Positions 35,495 to 44,996 are shown, counted from the stretch's first letter. The stretch: DNA of 64,000 nt from Simonsiella muelleri ATCC 29453 (GCF_002951835.1 NZ_CP019448.1:1984001-2048000); one strand, 5' to 3'. The notes: a model not told the origin generated them from the sequence alone. Numbers and translations: made by a program.

Positions 35495-36136
35495 ATGAAA
35501 AAATTATTATCCATTACTGCCCTACTCGCTTTAACTGCTTGCGGCGGACAATCCACACAAGACAAACAAATCGCTGAAAATGCCAAAAAAATTGAAATTT
35601 TGGAACAAGAAGCCAAAATCAAACAACTGGAAGCCGCCGCCCAAGCTGCACCCGCTCAAGCAGCTAGCCAAGTGTACCAACTCGCCGCCAGTGCAGTCGC
35701 TAACACCATTCCCAAAAATTTACAAGACCAAGCCAAAACATCGGGACAACCCATCACAGGCACAGACGGGCAACAATATATGTATGACCCAGACAGTGGC
35801 AATTGGTTATTGTATGGCGCGATTGGCGCGGCGGCTGGCTATTTGATGGCAAATGCAATGAACAATAAAAATGCAGCTAAATATCAACCTGTTAGCCAGC
35901 CAACATCTGCTGTACAACGCGTGTACAAAGATTATGCCGTCAAACACCCCAACCAAATTCCAGCACCACGCGCCGCCGCGCCAGCCAACAACAATAAACC
36001 ATTTGTCTCGGCTGCCACACCACAAAACCAACCCGCAGCACGTCCAACACCCAATTATCGCCAAGCCCAACCTGCTCCATACCAATCAGGTAGCCGATTT
36101 GGTTTAGGTGGGGGTCGCGGCGGTCGCCGCCGTTAA
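35495..36136 (+). CDS. Lipoprotein with a Gly/Arg-rich tail
   Basis: A 213-residue lipoprotein; the start MKKLLSITALLALTACGG has lipobox LTAC and a preceding AAGGAG. The N-terminal part is a coiled coil (AENAKKIEILEQEAKIKQLEAAA), followed by a tyrosine/aspartate segment (GQQYMYDPDSGNWLLYGAIG) with a short hydrophobic stretch (AAGYLMANAM), and a long Pro/Gln/Ala low-complexity tail ending GLGGGRGGRRR. The family was not recognised. It probably faces the periplasm. Confidence 0.75.
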   Translation: MKKLLSITALLALTACGGQSTQDKQIAENAKKIEILEQEAKIKQLEAAAQAAPAQAASQVYQLAASAVANTIPKNLQDQAKTSGQPITGTDGQQYMYDPDSGNWLLYGAIGAAAGYLMANAMNNKNAAKYQPVSQPTSAVQRVYKDYAVKHPNQIPAPRAAAPANNNKPFVSAATPQNQPAARPTPNYRQAQPAPYQSGSRFGLGGGRGGRRR

Positions 36137-36151
36137 TTTTTCAGGCAGCCT

Positions 36152-36180
36152 GAAACCTGTATTCATAGCCAAGCGCAATA
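36152..36180. repeat. Terminal fragment of the 160-bp palindromic element
   Basis: GAAACCTGTATTCATAGCCAAGCGC matches one end of the elements at 8927-9087 and 57033-57192, but the interior is missing or strongly diverged. It lies between the lipoprotein gene and recO. Confidence 0.5.
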
Positions 36181-36210
36181 GGTACATTAAGTGGCGGTCA
36201 AAACAAGCTA

Positions 36211-36966
36211 TTAAGAAGGTTTTGTAAAGGTTTCGGCTCGTGATTTCAATTGATTTAATTGTTGCAAAATCAATCGTGTGTGCATTTCAGGCAGCCTGAA
36301 ATCAATTAATTCACGCATCACTTTAGCGGCGGTTTGTGCGTATTTGGGCTGACTGAATTGTCCTTGTTGAATTTGCTGCAACACCACGCCTTGCGCCACT
36401 GTTCCCGTTTCAGGCTGCCTGAAAGATTCACCCACATGGCACACCGCTTCTTCCGCACGAATCCAATAATATTTTTCTGATTCAATCAGTTGATTATTTG
36501 AATCCAACGAAAAATCAGGCGCAACCCCCAAAGTATTCAACAGCGCATATTCAAATTGCCGCAACGCTGCAACGTGATTTTCTTGCGTGCAAATGCTTTG
36601 CATCACGCGATAAAGTGCAGCATAAATATCATCATGTGGGTCTTCTCTAGCAGTTAATTTCATCAATAATTCATTTACATACATCGCACTAAACAAAGCA
36701 CGTGAATGCGGTTGCGCCCAACCACCGAGCCATTCTGCACGATGCAACGTTTTCAATTCTTCCTTGCCATACCAAGATGCCGAAAGCGGCACAAATGGAA
36801 TCAACACACCACGCAACTCCGAACCACGTGTCCGCGCACTTCTCGCCAACAGTGCCACGCGCCCATAATCACGGCTAAATGCTTCCACCCAAAGACTATT
36901 TTCACGCCAAGGCTTCGTGCTTAACAAAAAGATTGGTTGATGATTGATGCGATTCGATTGCGACAT
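36211..36966 (-). CDS. recO: DNA repair protein RecO
   Basis: RecFOR-pathway mediator that helps load RecA. The 251-residue product has the OB-fold N-terminus (PIFLLSTKPWRENSLWVEAFSRDYGRVALLARSART) and an all-helical C-terminal part. Two DUS are read in frame (FRQPETG and FRLPEMH). The last residues, ETFTKPS, are encoded by a sequence resembling an IS5-family end (GAAACCTTTACAAAACC), so the C-terminus may have been rewritten by a relic. The start could also be the ATG at 36975. Confidence 0.9.
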   Translation of the reverse strand: MSQSNRINHQPIFLLSTKPWRENSLWVEAFSRDYGRVALLARSARTRGSELRGVLIPFVPLSASWYGKEELKTLHRAEWLGGWAQPHSRALFSAMYVNELLMKLTAREDPHDDIYAALYRVMQSICTQENHVAALRQFEYALLNTLGVAPDFSLDSNNQLIESEKYYWIRAEEAVCHVGESFRQPETGTVAQGVVLQQIQQGQFSQPKYAQTAAKVMRELIDFRLPEMHTRLILQQLNQLKSRAETFTKPS

Positions 36967-37145
36967 AATAAACAAATGATTTAACGAAAAATGAAATTAT
37001 AGCTTAAGCAACCAATCTTTCAGGCAGCCTGAAAATATTTTGAATAAATCATGAATATTTAACGTACTTTTACGCATAATATTGCGTATTTTAACCATTA
37101 AAGCTATAGTGGCATTTTTGGTTCAATTGAAAAGAAAGAGATTTT

Positions 37146-38525
37146 ATGGGGCAACCAAACACACATCATAAACAGTTACAACGTAAGCTGAAAAATCGCC
37201 ATCTACAATTAATTGCCATCGGTGGTGCAATTGGTACGGGTTTATTTATGGGTTCAGGCAAAACGATTAGTTTGGCTGGGCCTTCGGTGATTTTCACTTA
37301 CTTACTGATTGGTTTTTTTCTATTTTTTATTATGCGTGCGATGGGTGAATTGCTGTTATCGGATTTAAAATACAAGTCATTTACCGATTTTTCACATCAC
37401 ATTTTGGGACCAGGCGCAGGCTTTTTTGTGGGTTGGACATATTGGTTTTGCTGGGTGGTAATTGGCATGGCGGACATTATTGCGATTACGGAGTATGTGC
37501 GTTTTTGGTGGGCTGACGTGCCGTTATGGTTACCCGGATTGCTGTGTATTGGGATGATGGCGGCCATGAATTTGCTAACAGTGCGTTTATTCGGTGAGAT
37601 GGAGTTTTGGTTTGCGCTGATTAAAATTGTGGCGATTGTGGGATTAATTTTGGTGGGTGGATATTTGGTTTTCACTTCTTTCGTGAATCCCAACACGGGT
37701 TTACCAGCATCGTTAAGTTATTTATGGGCGCGTGAAGGCGGTATTTTTCCAAATGGCATCAGTGGTTTTTTCTCGGCATTTCAAATTGCATTTTTTGCGT
37801 TTGTAGGGATTGAATTAGTCGGTACAGCAGCAGCAGAAACCCAAGACCCTTACAAAAATTTACCCGCTGCGATTAATCGCATTCCAATTCGTGTGATTAT
37901 TTTTTACGTTTTGGCGTTGGGTGTGATTATGACAGTTACGCCTTGGGACGCGGTGGATCCGAAAAAAAGCCCTTTTGTCAATATGTTCACATTAATTGGG
38001 ATTCCGATTGCAGCAAGTTTAATTAATTTGGTGGTGTTATCATCGGCATTATCGTCGGCAAATGGAGGGATGTTTTCTACGGGGCGAATGTTGTTTGGTC
38101 TGTCGCATTCTAAAGCGGCACCGCGTTTATTTGGTTTGTTAAATATCAACGGTGTACCAGCACCTGCGTTGTTGTTTTCGTGTGCATTTTTGTTGTTGGG
38201 GATTGTTTTATTGTACCAAGACGGCGATATTATGAATATGTTCACAATTGTAACAACCATTTCCAGCATTGGCTTTATTTTTGTGTGGATTATGATTTTG
38301 TTGTCGTATATTAAATACCGCAAAATACATCCCGAATTACACGAAAAGTCAGTTTATAAAATGCCAGGAGGAGTACCAATGTGTTATGCCTGTTTGGCGT
38401 TTTTGGTGTTTTCGTTGTATTTGTTCACACGTGATAAAGATACACTCAAAGGCATGTTGTACACACCTGTGTGGTTTGGGATTTTAGGTGTAAGCTATTA
38501 TTTTCTTTACCGTAAAAAATCTTAA
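37146..38525 (+). CDS. cycA: D-alanine/D-serine/glycine permease
   Basis: A 459-residue amino-acid/polyamine/organocation family symporter with 12 predicted membrane helices. The N-terminal block NRHLQLIAIGGAIGTGLFMG, then GKTISLAGPS, is close to E. coli CycA, and similarity holds throughout (FAFVGIELVGTAAAETQDP near residue 220, SALSSANGGMFSTGRMLFGL near 300, LHEKSVYKMPGG near 400). It imports glycine, D-Ala and D-Ser. Single gene with its own upstream region. Confidence 0.93.
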   Translation: MGQPNTHHKQLQRKLKNRHLQLIAIGGAIGTGLFMGSGKTISLAGPSVIFTYLLIGFFLFFIMRAMGELLLSDLKYKSFTDFSHHILGPGAGFFVGWTYWFCWVVIGMADIIAITEYVRFWWADVPLWLPGLLCIGMMAAMNLLTVRLFGEMEFWFALIKIVAIVGLILVGGYLVFTSFVNPNTGLPASLSYLWAREGGIFPNGISGFFSAFQIAFFAFVGIELVGTAAAETQDPYKNLPAAINRIPIRVIIFYVLALGVIMTVTPWDAVDPKKSPFVNMFTLIGIPIAASLINLVVLSSALSSANGGMFSTGRMLFGLSHSKAAPRLFGLLNINGVPAPALLFSCAFLLLGIVLLYQDGDIMNMFTIVTTISSIGFIFVWIMILLSYIKYRKIHPELHEKSVYKMPGGVPMCYACLAFLVFSLYLFTRDKDTLKGMLYTPVWFGILGVSYYFLYRKKS

Positions 38526-38700
38526 TATTGCATTCCATGTTAATCTTTTCAGGCTGCCTGAAAATCATTTTAAAACTTTCACCAAACTTATTTTGAATTG
38601 ATTTTTGATACCCGTAACTCACGTTTCGCAAGACGCGTAATCCGCTGAAAGTTTTTTTAATTCGCGTATAATATCGTTTTTTCATTAACAGAGACCAATC
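38526..38700. other. Gap cycA/rbfA
   Basis: 175 bp with a DUS at 38548-38562. The rbfA promoter is expected in the AT-rich part (TTTAATTCGCGTATAATATCG, with TATAAT at about 38667-38672). Confidence 0.5.
38667..38672 (+). promoter_or_regulatory. -10 box for rbfA
   Basis: TATAAT stands about 30 bases before the rbfA start, in the sequence CGCGTATAATATCG, preceded by T-rich DNA. A matching -35 box is not clear. Confidence 0.4.
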
Positions 38701-39072
38701 ATGCCTAAACCACAACGAAACGGCTATGCACGTATTGACCGCGTGAAAGAACAAGTCATGCGCGAATTAGCCGAACTCATCCGTACAGGTTTAAAAGACC
38801 CACGTGCGGGATTAATTACCATCAATGATGTGGAAGTAACACGCGATTATAGTCATGCCACCGTATTTTACACCGTGTTAAGCGGCGATCGCACCGCTAG
38901 CGCAGAAGCCTTAGAACACGCCAAAGGTTTTTTGCGCAGCGAATTAGCTAAAAGAATCAGTGTGTTTCGCACACCAGAATTGCATTTTCAATATGATGAA
39001 TCGTTGGAACGCGGCGTCAATTTAGCTCATTTAATTGACCAAGTCGCCAGCGAAAAACCCATTCAAGATTAA
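38701..39072 (+). CDS. rbfA: Ribosome-binding factor A
   Basis: A 123-residue KH-fold protein for maturation of the 30S subunit, needed in the cold. RIDRVKEQVMRELAELIR at the N-terminus, ITINDVEVTRDYSHATVFYTVL near residue 40 and the helix before FRTPELHFQYDESLERG near 95 are typical. It begins a short operon with the thiamine pyrophosphokinase gene 17 bp downstream, separated by a DUS. Confidence 0.95.
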   Translation: MPKPQRNGYARIDRVKEQVMRELAELIRTGLKDPRAGLITINDVEVTRDYSHATVFYTVLSGDRTASAEALEHAKGFLRSELAKRISVFRTPELHFQYDESLERGVNLAHLIDQVASEKPIQD

Positions 39073-39089
39073 TTCAGGCAGCCTGAAAA

Positions 39090-39728
39090 ATGTTTACGCT
39101 GATTTTTTGCGCTGGCGCACCGAATCCCAATTTATCTTATTTAAATCAACATTATGATTTATTGGTTGGCGTGGACGCTGGCGCACAGACTTTACAACAA
39201 CACGGACACATCCCCGATTGGGCAGTCGGTGATTTTGACAGTGCACCGCCACCAAAGGTGTCGCGTGTTTTGCGTTTGCCACCCGAAAAAAATGACACTG
39301 ACTTGGAAGCAGCATTGCTGCATATTTTACCTAAGTATCCAATTGATAAAATTGAAAAAGTCATTATTTTAGGCGCATTAGGTGGTGGGCGATTAGATCA
39401 TTTACTTGCCAATTTTTACGTGGCGCATCAGCCACGTTTTCGTGCGTACTTAGAGAAATTTTATTTTGTTGAAACACACAATTCGTTGCGATTTTTTGGT
39501 GCAGGTCAACACGTCATCACGCGTGAATTAGATAAAAAATATCTATCATTCATTGGATTAACGCCACTACGTGCTTTGAGTTTGCATCAAGTCAAATATC
39601 CTTTGAATCAACAAGATTATCATCAAGCCATCGCTTTAATTAGCAATGAATTTCTATCAGACAGCATGAATTTTTCTTTACAATCAGGTATTTTGGCGGT
39701 TATTCAATCCGCAGATGCATTTACCTAA
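39090..39728 (+). CDS. thiN: Thiamine diphosphokinase
   Basis: A 212-residue enzyme that makes thiamine diphosphate from thiamine and ATP. DWAVGDFDSA near residue 46, KNDTDLEAALLH near 68 and ILGALGGGRLDHLLANF near 94 are the family's Mg/ATP and substrate motifs. It is encoded behind rbfA and likely cotranscribed. Confidence 0.9.
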   Translation: MFTLIFCAGAPNPNLSYLNQHYDLLVGVDAGAQTLQQHGHIPDWAVGDFDSAPPPKVSRVLRLPPEKNDTDLEAALLHILPKYPIDKIEKVIILGALGGGRLDHLLANFYVAHQPRFRAYLEKFYFVETHNSLRFFGAGQHVITRELDKKYLSFIGLTPLRALSLHQVKYPLNQQDYHQAIALISNEFLSDSMNFSLQSGILAVIQSADAFT

Positions 39729-39840
39729 TCACAAATATAACCATTTAATCTAAAGCAAATGAAGATAAAATCTTTTCTTTTGTCAAAATGATAAATTAAA
39801 CTTTTCGCTGTTATTATCATCGTACTGGGAGTATGAAAAT

Positions 39841-40773
39841 ATGAATATTGCAAATAATATCATTGAGTTAATTGGCAATACGCCTTTAGTGCAATTGAAC
39901 ACTTTAACCAAAGATTTACCTGCTAAAATCGCTGTGAAATTGGAATTTTTCAACCCTGGCAACAGTGTCAAAGACCGCATTGCCGCCGCCATGATTGAAG
40001 CCGCTGAAAAAGCAGGAAAAATCAACAAACAAACCATCATTGTTGAACCAACTTCTGGCAACACTGGCATTGGTTTGGCGATGGTATGTGCAGCAAAGGG
40101 CTATAAACTGGTTATTACCATGCCCGAAAGCATGAGCCAAGAACGCAAAATGTTATTACGCGCCTATGGTGCAGAACTAATCTTGACGCCCGCCGCAGAA
40201 GGCATGGGCGGTGCAATCGCTAAAGCACAAGAATTAGCAGCCAGCAATCCTGACGTATATTTCGTACCACAACAATTTGAAAACCCTGCCAATCCCGAAG
40301 TTCATCGCCAAACCACCGGCGAAGAAATTTGGCGCGATACTGATGGCAAAGTAGATATTTTTGTAGCAGGTGTCGGCACTGGTGGCACGGTTACGGGCGT
40401 AGGCGAAACGTTAAAAGCCAAAAACCCCAACATTCAAATCTATGCTGTTGAACCTGAAGCGTCTGCCGTGTTAAGTGGTGGTCAAAAAGGACCACACCCG
40501 ATTCAAGGCATTGGTGCGGGTTTCATTCCCAAAACATTGAATACAGAAATTTATGATGGTGTCATTCAAGTACCAAATGATGCAGCATTCAAAGTGGCGC
40601 GTGAAATGGCACAAAAAGAAGGGATTTTAGTGGGTATTTCTTCTGGAGCGGCGGTTTGGTCGGCATTGCAATTGGCTGCAAAACCCGAAAACGCTGGTAA
40701 ATTGATTGTGGTGGTGTTGCCATCGTATGGCGAACGTTATTTATCTACACCATTGTTTGCTGATTTAGCATAA
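39841..40773 (+). CDS. cysK: Cysteine synthase A
   Basis: O-acetylserine sulfhydrylase of 310 residues, a PLP enzyme for cysteine synthesis. NPGNSVKDRIAAAMIE near residue 38 has the PLP Lys, PTSGNTGIGLAMVCAAKGY near 69 the substrate loop, GVGTGGTVTGVGE near 178 the phosphate loop and VGISSGAAVW near 263 the pyridine-nitrogen Ser. A TATTATCAT-type AT-rich leader lies upstream, and a DUS-built terminator follows. Confidence 0.96.
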   Translation: MNIANNIIELIGNTPLVQLNTLTKDLPAKIAVKLEFFNPGNSVKDRIAAAMIEAAEKAGKINKQTIIVEPTSGNTGIGLAMVCAAKGYKLVITMPESMSQERKMLLRAYGAELILTPAAEGMGGAIAKAQELAASNPDVYFVPQQFENPANPEVHRQTTGEEIWRDTDGKVDIFVAGVGTGGTVTGVGETLKAKNPNIQIYAVEPEASAVLSGGQKGPHPIQGIGAGFIPKTLNTEIYDGVIQVPNDAAFKVAREMAQKEGILVGISSGAAVWSALQLAAKPENAGKLIVVVLPSYGERYLSTPLFADLA

Positions 40774-40784
40774 AATTTAAAATA

Positions 40785-40830
40785 AAAAATGCTGCCTGAA
40801 AACAAAAAATCTTTTCAGGCAGCATTTTTT
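40785..40830. terminator. Bidirectional terminator from paired partial DUS
   Basis: AAAAATGCTGCCTGAAAA at 40785-40802 pairs with TTTTCAGGCAGCATTTTT at 40813-40830. A and T runs flank both sides, so it can stop cysK from the left and the porin gene from the right. Confidence 0.87.
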
Positions 40831-40841
40831 ATTGACAAAAA

Positions 40842-41633
40842 TTAAAACGCATAATTAACCAATGAACTCACTGCAATCCCTGTTGCGCGTCCCACGATTG
40901 GGCTATTTTTGGCTGAACCTGCCAAATGTTTCACTTCTGCCAACGTGTAAACCGACCAGCGATTATTGATTTTATACGTCCAATCACCTTTCAATGAGTA
41001 CGCATAAATCCCTGATTTTGCAGTGTGTTGCGCATAACCACTGTTCACACTTTGTTCAGCATTCACACCAAAATAGGTGCGATTAAAATTTTTGTCACCC
41101 AAATACGCATTCACGCCCAAATTCACATCATTTTTGTTGTTTTTGAAAACAATGCTTTCGGTGCCAACGCGAAAATCATGACCACGTTTATTTTGTCCTG
41201 CAATGGCAAAATTCACTTCGCCAATGATGGACGTGTTGGCGAGTACCTTTTTTGCCACCATCGCATTCATGGTTGCGCTGGGTTTAATTTTGCCCATGCC
41301 AAGTAAACGGTCTGAACCATCACGCAAAAAGCTGTCATTTTCTTCGGTACGCCCCAAATCGTAGCCCAAACCTGCGCTGGTGTATAAGCCTGAATCGTTT
41401 AAATATTGTGCGCCAACACCACGCAACGCATTAGCATAAAAAATGCCACGTTTCGCACTAATATTTGGTAAAAGCGAAACAGTTTGGTCTTTTGAACCGA
41501 GATAACGCGGTGCGGTTTTTGCACCCAAACTCACGGTTACATCGGTTTTATCGCCCCATAATTGTGCCAATGTAGGGGCGGCAAATGTGGTTGAACTACT
41601 CATCAACAAAGACAATATTATGATTTTTTTCAT
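40842..41633 (-). CDS. MipA/OmpV-family outer membrane protein
   Basis: A 263-residue exported beta-barrel. Signal peptide ends at TTFAA; the mature part begins with APTLAQLWG and alternates amphipathic strands (VTVSLGAKTAPRYLGSKDQTVSLLPNISAKRG), ending VSSLVNYAF with the terminal aromatic residue needed for barrel insertion. The family scaffolds murein-modifying enzymes or acts in uptake; which applies here is unknown. The start at 41633 follows GGGGATAT and gives a signal peptide; the longer frame does not. Confidence 0.88.
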   Translation of the reverse strand: MKKIIILSLLMSSSTTFAAPTLAQLWGDKTDVTVSLGAKTAPRYLGSKDQTVSLLPNISAKRGIFYANALRGVGAQYLNDSGLYTSAGLGYDLGRTEENDSFLRDGSDRLLGMGKIKPSATMNAMVAKKVLANTSIIGEVNFAIAGQNKRGHDFRVGTESIVFKNNKNDVNLGVNAYLGDKNFNRTYFGVNAEQSVNSGYAQHTAKSGIYAYSLKGDWTYKINNRWSVYTLAEVKHLAGSAKNSPIVGRATGIAVSSLVNYAF

Positions 41634-41720
41634 ATTTATATCCCCAAAAATAAAAAATTGTGTATCAAACAAACCCATATTTTACAAAAAAATCTTTCAG
41701 GCTGCCTGAAAGGTTTTTCG

Positions 41721-42755
41721 CTATTTTTCTATTTTTTGCAAACCAAAATGCGAATATGCAGCATCAGTTGCCATGCGACCACGTGGCGTGCGTTGCAAAA
41801 AGCCTTGTTGGATTAAATACGGTTCAATCACATCTTCAATGGTATCAGTCGATTCGCCAATTGCCGCCGCCACATTATCCAAACCCACTGGACCACCTGC
41901 AAATTTATGCAACACGGCTTCTAAAAATTTCCTGTCCATCATGTCCAAACCGATTTTGTCCACGTCCAACATAGACAACGCTGCATCGGCAATTTTTGCA
42001 TCAATACTGCCTGAATGCAACACTTCGGCATAATCACGTACTCGTCTCAACAATCGATTGGCGATACGCGGTGTCCCACGACTTCGACAGGCGATTTCCC
42101 ATGCACCTTGCTCGTCTAAATCCATGTTCAGCAATTGCGCGGAACGGGCAACAATGGTTGCTAAATCTTTATTTTTATAGAATTCTAACCGCGACACAAT
42201 CCCAAAACGGTCACGCAATGGATTGGTTAACATACCTGCGCGAGTGGTTGCGCCAACCAAGGTAAAGGGCGGTAAATCAATTTTTACGCTACGCGCTGCC
42301 GGGCCTTCACCAATCATAATATCAAGCTGGTAATCTTCCATGGCTGGATACAAAATTTCCTCTACCACAGGACTAAGCCTATGAATTTCATCAATAAATA
42401 AAACATCATGTGGTTCAAGATTGGTCAGCAATGCTGCTAAATCGCCCGCACGTTCCAGCACAGGACCAGATGTTTGACGCAAATTCACACCCAATTCACG
42501 TGCCATGATGTTTGCCAACGTGGTTTTACCCAATCCTGGGGGGCCAAAAAGTAAAGTATGGTCTAGGGCTTCCCCCCGATTTTTGGCAGCCTGAATAAAA
42601 ATCGCCAATTGTGTTTTGGCTTTATCTTGCCCGATGTAGTCAGCTAGGGTTTTGGGGCGCAGCGCACGTTCTAATTGTTCTTCTAATTTTGATTGGCTTT
42701 GTGGTGTGATGAGACGTGGTACGGCTTGGCTGATGATGTTATCTGTTTGTAGCAT
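41721..42755 (-). CDS. ruvB: Holliday junction branch-migration ATPase RuvB
   Basis: A 344-residue AAA+ motor. ALRPKTLADYIGQ near residue 30, Walker A LLFGPPGLGKTTLANIMA near 70, Walker B DVLFIDEIHRLSPVVEE near 115, sensor LVGATTRAGML near 165 and the winged-helix C-terminus (FLQRTPRGRMATDAAY). It is encoded alone; ruvA and ruvC are not adjacent. A DUS stands between its start and ybiT and another after its stop. Confidence 0.97.
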   Translation of the reverse strand: MLQTDNIISQAVPRLITPQSQSKLEEQLERALRPKTLADYIGQDKAKTQLAIFIQAAKNRGEALDHTLLFGPPGLGKTTLANIMARELGVNLRQTSGPVLERAGDLAALLTNLEPHDVLFIDEIHRLSPVVEEILYPAMEDYQLDIMIGEGPAARSVKIDLPPFTLVGATTRAGMLTNPLRDRFGIVSRLEFYKNKDLATIVARSAQLLNMDLDEQGAWEIACRSRGTPRIANRLLRRVRDYAEVLHSGSIDAKIADAALSMLDVDKIGLDMMDRKFLEAVLHKFAGGPVGLDNVAAAIGESTDTIEDVIEPYLIQQGFLQRTPRGRMATDAAYSHFGLQKIEK

Positions 42756-42874
42756 GGCATTTGTCCGTAAAATAAAGCAAAATTTTAACAGAAGAAATTT
42801 CTTTCAGGCAGCCTGAAAGCCTGAAATATGCTAAAATCGCGCCCATTTTTAAATCATTCAATTTGGCAAAAAAC

Positions 42875-44500
42875 ATGATTTCCACCAATAATATTACGAT
42901 GCAATTTGGCGCAAAGCCTTTATTTGAAAATGTTTCTGTGAAATTTGGCGAAGGCAATCGCTATGGTTTGATTGGCGCGAACGGCTCGGGCAAATCCACA
43001 TTTATGAAAATTTTGGGCGGCGATTTGGAACAAACAAGCGGCGAAGTAGCCATTGAAAGTGGCGTGCGTTTGGGTAAATTGAAACAAGACCAATTTGCTT
43101 ATGAAGACATGCGCGTATTAGATGTTGTGATGATGGGACACACCGAGATGTGGGCGGCGATGACCGAACGTGATGCGATTTACGCCAATTTGGAAGCGAC
43201 CGAAGAAGATTACATGCACGCGGCTGAATTGGAAGCGAAATTTGCCGAATACGATGGTTATACCGCCGAAGCGCGTGCAGGTGAATTGCTGTTAGGCGTG
43301 GGCATTGACGAAAGTTTGCATAATGCAACCATGGCGGAAGTTGCGCCTGGTTTTAAATTGCGCGTGTTGTTGGCACAAGCCTTGTTCTCCAAACCTGACG
43401 TTTTGTTACTGGATGAGCCGACCAATAACTTGGACATCAATACCATTCGTTGGTTAGAAGGTGTTTTAAATCAATATGATAGCACCATGATTATCATTTC
43501 GCACGACCGCCATTTCTTAAACGAAGTCTGCACGCATATGGCGGATTTGGATTACAACACGATTACCATTTACCCAGGTAATTACGATGATTATATGTTG
43601 GCGAGCGCACAATCACGTGAACGCGCGTTGAAAGACAACGCCAAAGCCAAAGAAAAATTACAAGAATTACAAGAATTTGTCGCGCGATTTAGTGCCAACA
43701 AATCCAAAGCACGTCAAGCCACTTCTCGTTTAAAACAAGCCGATAAAATCAAGGCTGAAATGGTGGAAGTCAAGCCTTCTACGCGCCAAAATCCGTATAT
43801 CCGTTTTGAAACAGATGAGAAAAATAAATTGCATCGTCAAGCGGTTGAAGTGGAAAACTTGGCAAAATCATTTGATAAAACGCTGTTTGAAAAATTGTCG
43901 TATATTCTGGAAGCGGGGCAACGTCTTGCCATCATTGGCCCGAATGGTGCGGGCAAATCCACTTTATTGAAATTGCTGGCAGGTGCATTTGATGCGCAAT
44001 ATTCTGACTTAAAACCTGATTCAGGCAGCATTAAATGGGCAGAAAAAGCCACTATTGGCTATTATCCGCAAGACCACGAAAACGATTTTGACTGCGACAT
44101 GGATTTAACCGAATGGATGCGCCAATGGGGGCAAGAAGGCGATGATGAACAAGTGATTCGTGGCACATTGGGGCGTTTGTTGTTCGGTGGCAACGATGTG
44201 GTAAAAAAAGTCAAAGTGTTATCGGGTGGTGAAAAAGGACGTATGCTGTATGGCAAGTTGCTGTTATTAAAACCAAATGTTCTAATTATGGACGAACCCA
44301 CCAACCATATGGACATGGAAAGCATTGAGTCTTTGAATATGGCGTTGGAAAAATACAAAGGCACACTGATTTTTATATCACACGACCGCCAATTTGTATC
44401 GTCTCTTGCTACACAAATCATTGAGTTAGATGGTAAAGGTGGCTATGAATATTATTTGGGTGATTACGAAGGCTATTTGGCGAAAAAAGGCATTGAGTAA
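42875..44500 (+). CDS. ybiT: ABC-F family ATPase, YbiT type
   Basis: A 541-residue twin-ATPase protein that acts on ribosomes rather than transporting. Both cassettes are intact: GANGSGKST near residue 36 and GPNGAGKST near 355 (Walker A), LLLDEPTNNLD near 180 and LIMDEPTNHMD near 475. The interdomain linker (residues 250-320) is highly charged. Close to E. coli YbiT over its length (VTMQFG/KPLFENVSVKFG start). ATG at 42875 aligns with that start; TTG at 42863 is an alternative. Confidence 0.94.
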   Translation: MISTNNITMQFGAKPLFENVSVKFGEGNRYGLIGANGSGKSTFMKILGGDLEQTSGEVAIESGVRLGKLKQDQFAYEDMRVLDVVMMGHTEMWAAMTERDAIYANLEATEEDYMHAAELEAKFAEYDGYTAEARAGELLLGVGIDESLHNATMAEVAPGFKLRVLLAQALFSKPDVLLLDEPTNNLDINTIRWLEGVLNQYDSTMIIISHDRHFLNEVCTHMADLDYNTITIYPGNYDDYMLASAQSRERALKDNAKAKEKLQELQEFVARFSANKSKARQATSRLKQADKIKAEMVEVKPSTRQNPYIRFETDEKNKLHRQAVEVENLAKSFDKTLFEKLSYILEAGQRLAIIGPNGAGKSTLLKLLAGAFDAQYSDLKPDSGSIKWAEKATIGYYPQDHENDFDCDMDLTEWMRQWGQEGDDEQVIRGTLGRLLFGGNDVVKKVKVLSGGEKGRMLYGKLLLLKPNVLIMDEPTNHMDMESIESLNMALEKYKGTLIFISHDRQFVSSLATQIIELDGKGGYEYYLGDYEGYLAKKGIE

Positions 44501-44508
44501 ATACCAAT

Positions 44509-44552
44509 AAAGGGCAGCCTGAAAACAGAATATTGTTTTCAGGCTGCCCTTT
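44509..44552. terminator. Terminator of ybiT from paired partial DUS
   Basis: AAAGGGCAGCCTGAAAACA at 44509-44527 pairs with TGTTTTCAGGCTGCCCTTT at 44534-44552 and ends in a T run. It stands between two convergent genes. Confidence 0.88.
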
Positions 44553-44567
44553 TTGATATAAATTAAT

Positions 44568-44996
44568 TTAAATTACTTCTAAAACAAAATATTGTTTCAA
44601 TTTATCGTACACCGCATTTTCCACATTAATACAACCATTGGTCATAATGCGATCAGATACACGCGCCGATGCGATTCGCTCCAATCTATGTTCTTCGGGT
44701 TTTAGTGTCCACACGCGATGCAACGCAAAAAGAAAATCATTTTCTTGTTTAAAGCCAATCACATCTCCACCATAACCTGCTTTATCTGTGGCGTAGATAG
44801 TCAAATCAAATTTGCCTTTGGGCGTGGTTTTACCCAGCAAAACTGGGTGGCAATCTTGTGTGTCCGTGAAACACAATTCAGCGCGGTCAGCGTGTACCAC
44901 CACTTTCCTGCTCTTTTTAAATGATTGAAAATCAAATGCTTGTGTACTAATTGGCAAAACACACAAAATGACTGCCCAAAACCAATTTCGCATCAT
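44568..44996 (-). CDS. L,D-transpeptidase-like (YkuD) exported protein
   Basis: A 142-residue protein with a signal peptide (MRNWFWAVILCVLPISTQA). VVVHADRAELCF starts a short YkuD-like domain; FALHRVWTL near residue 96 and RIMTNGCINVEN near 118 are the His and the T/S-x-G-C-x-N catalytic site. The enzyme would cross-link peptidoglycan or anchor proteins to it. The start overlaps the stop of the preceding lipoprotein gene (ATGA type), so the two are coupled. Confidence 0.8.
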   Translation of the reverse strand: MMRNWFWAVILCVLPISTQAFDFQSFKKSRKVVVHADRAELCFTDTQDCHPVLLGKTTPKGKFDLTIYATDKAGYGGDVIGFKQENDFLFALHRVWTLKPEEHRLERIASARVSDRIMTNGCINVENAVYDKLKQYFVLEVI

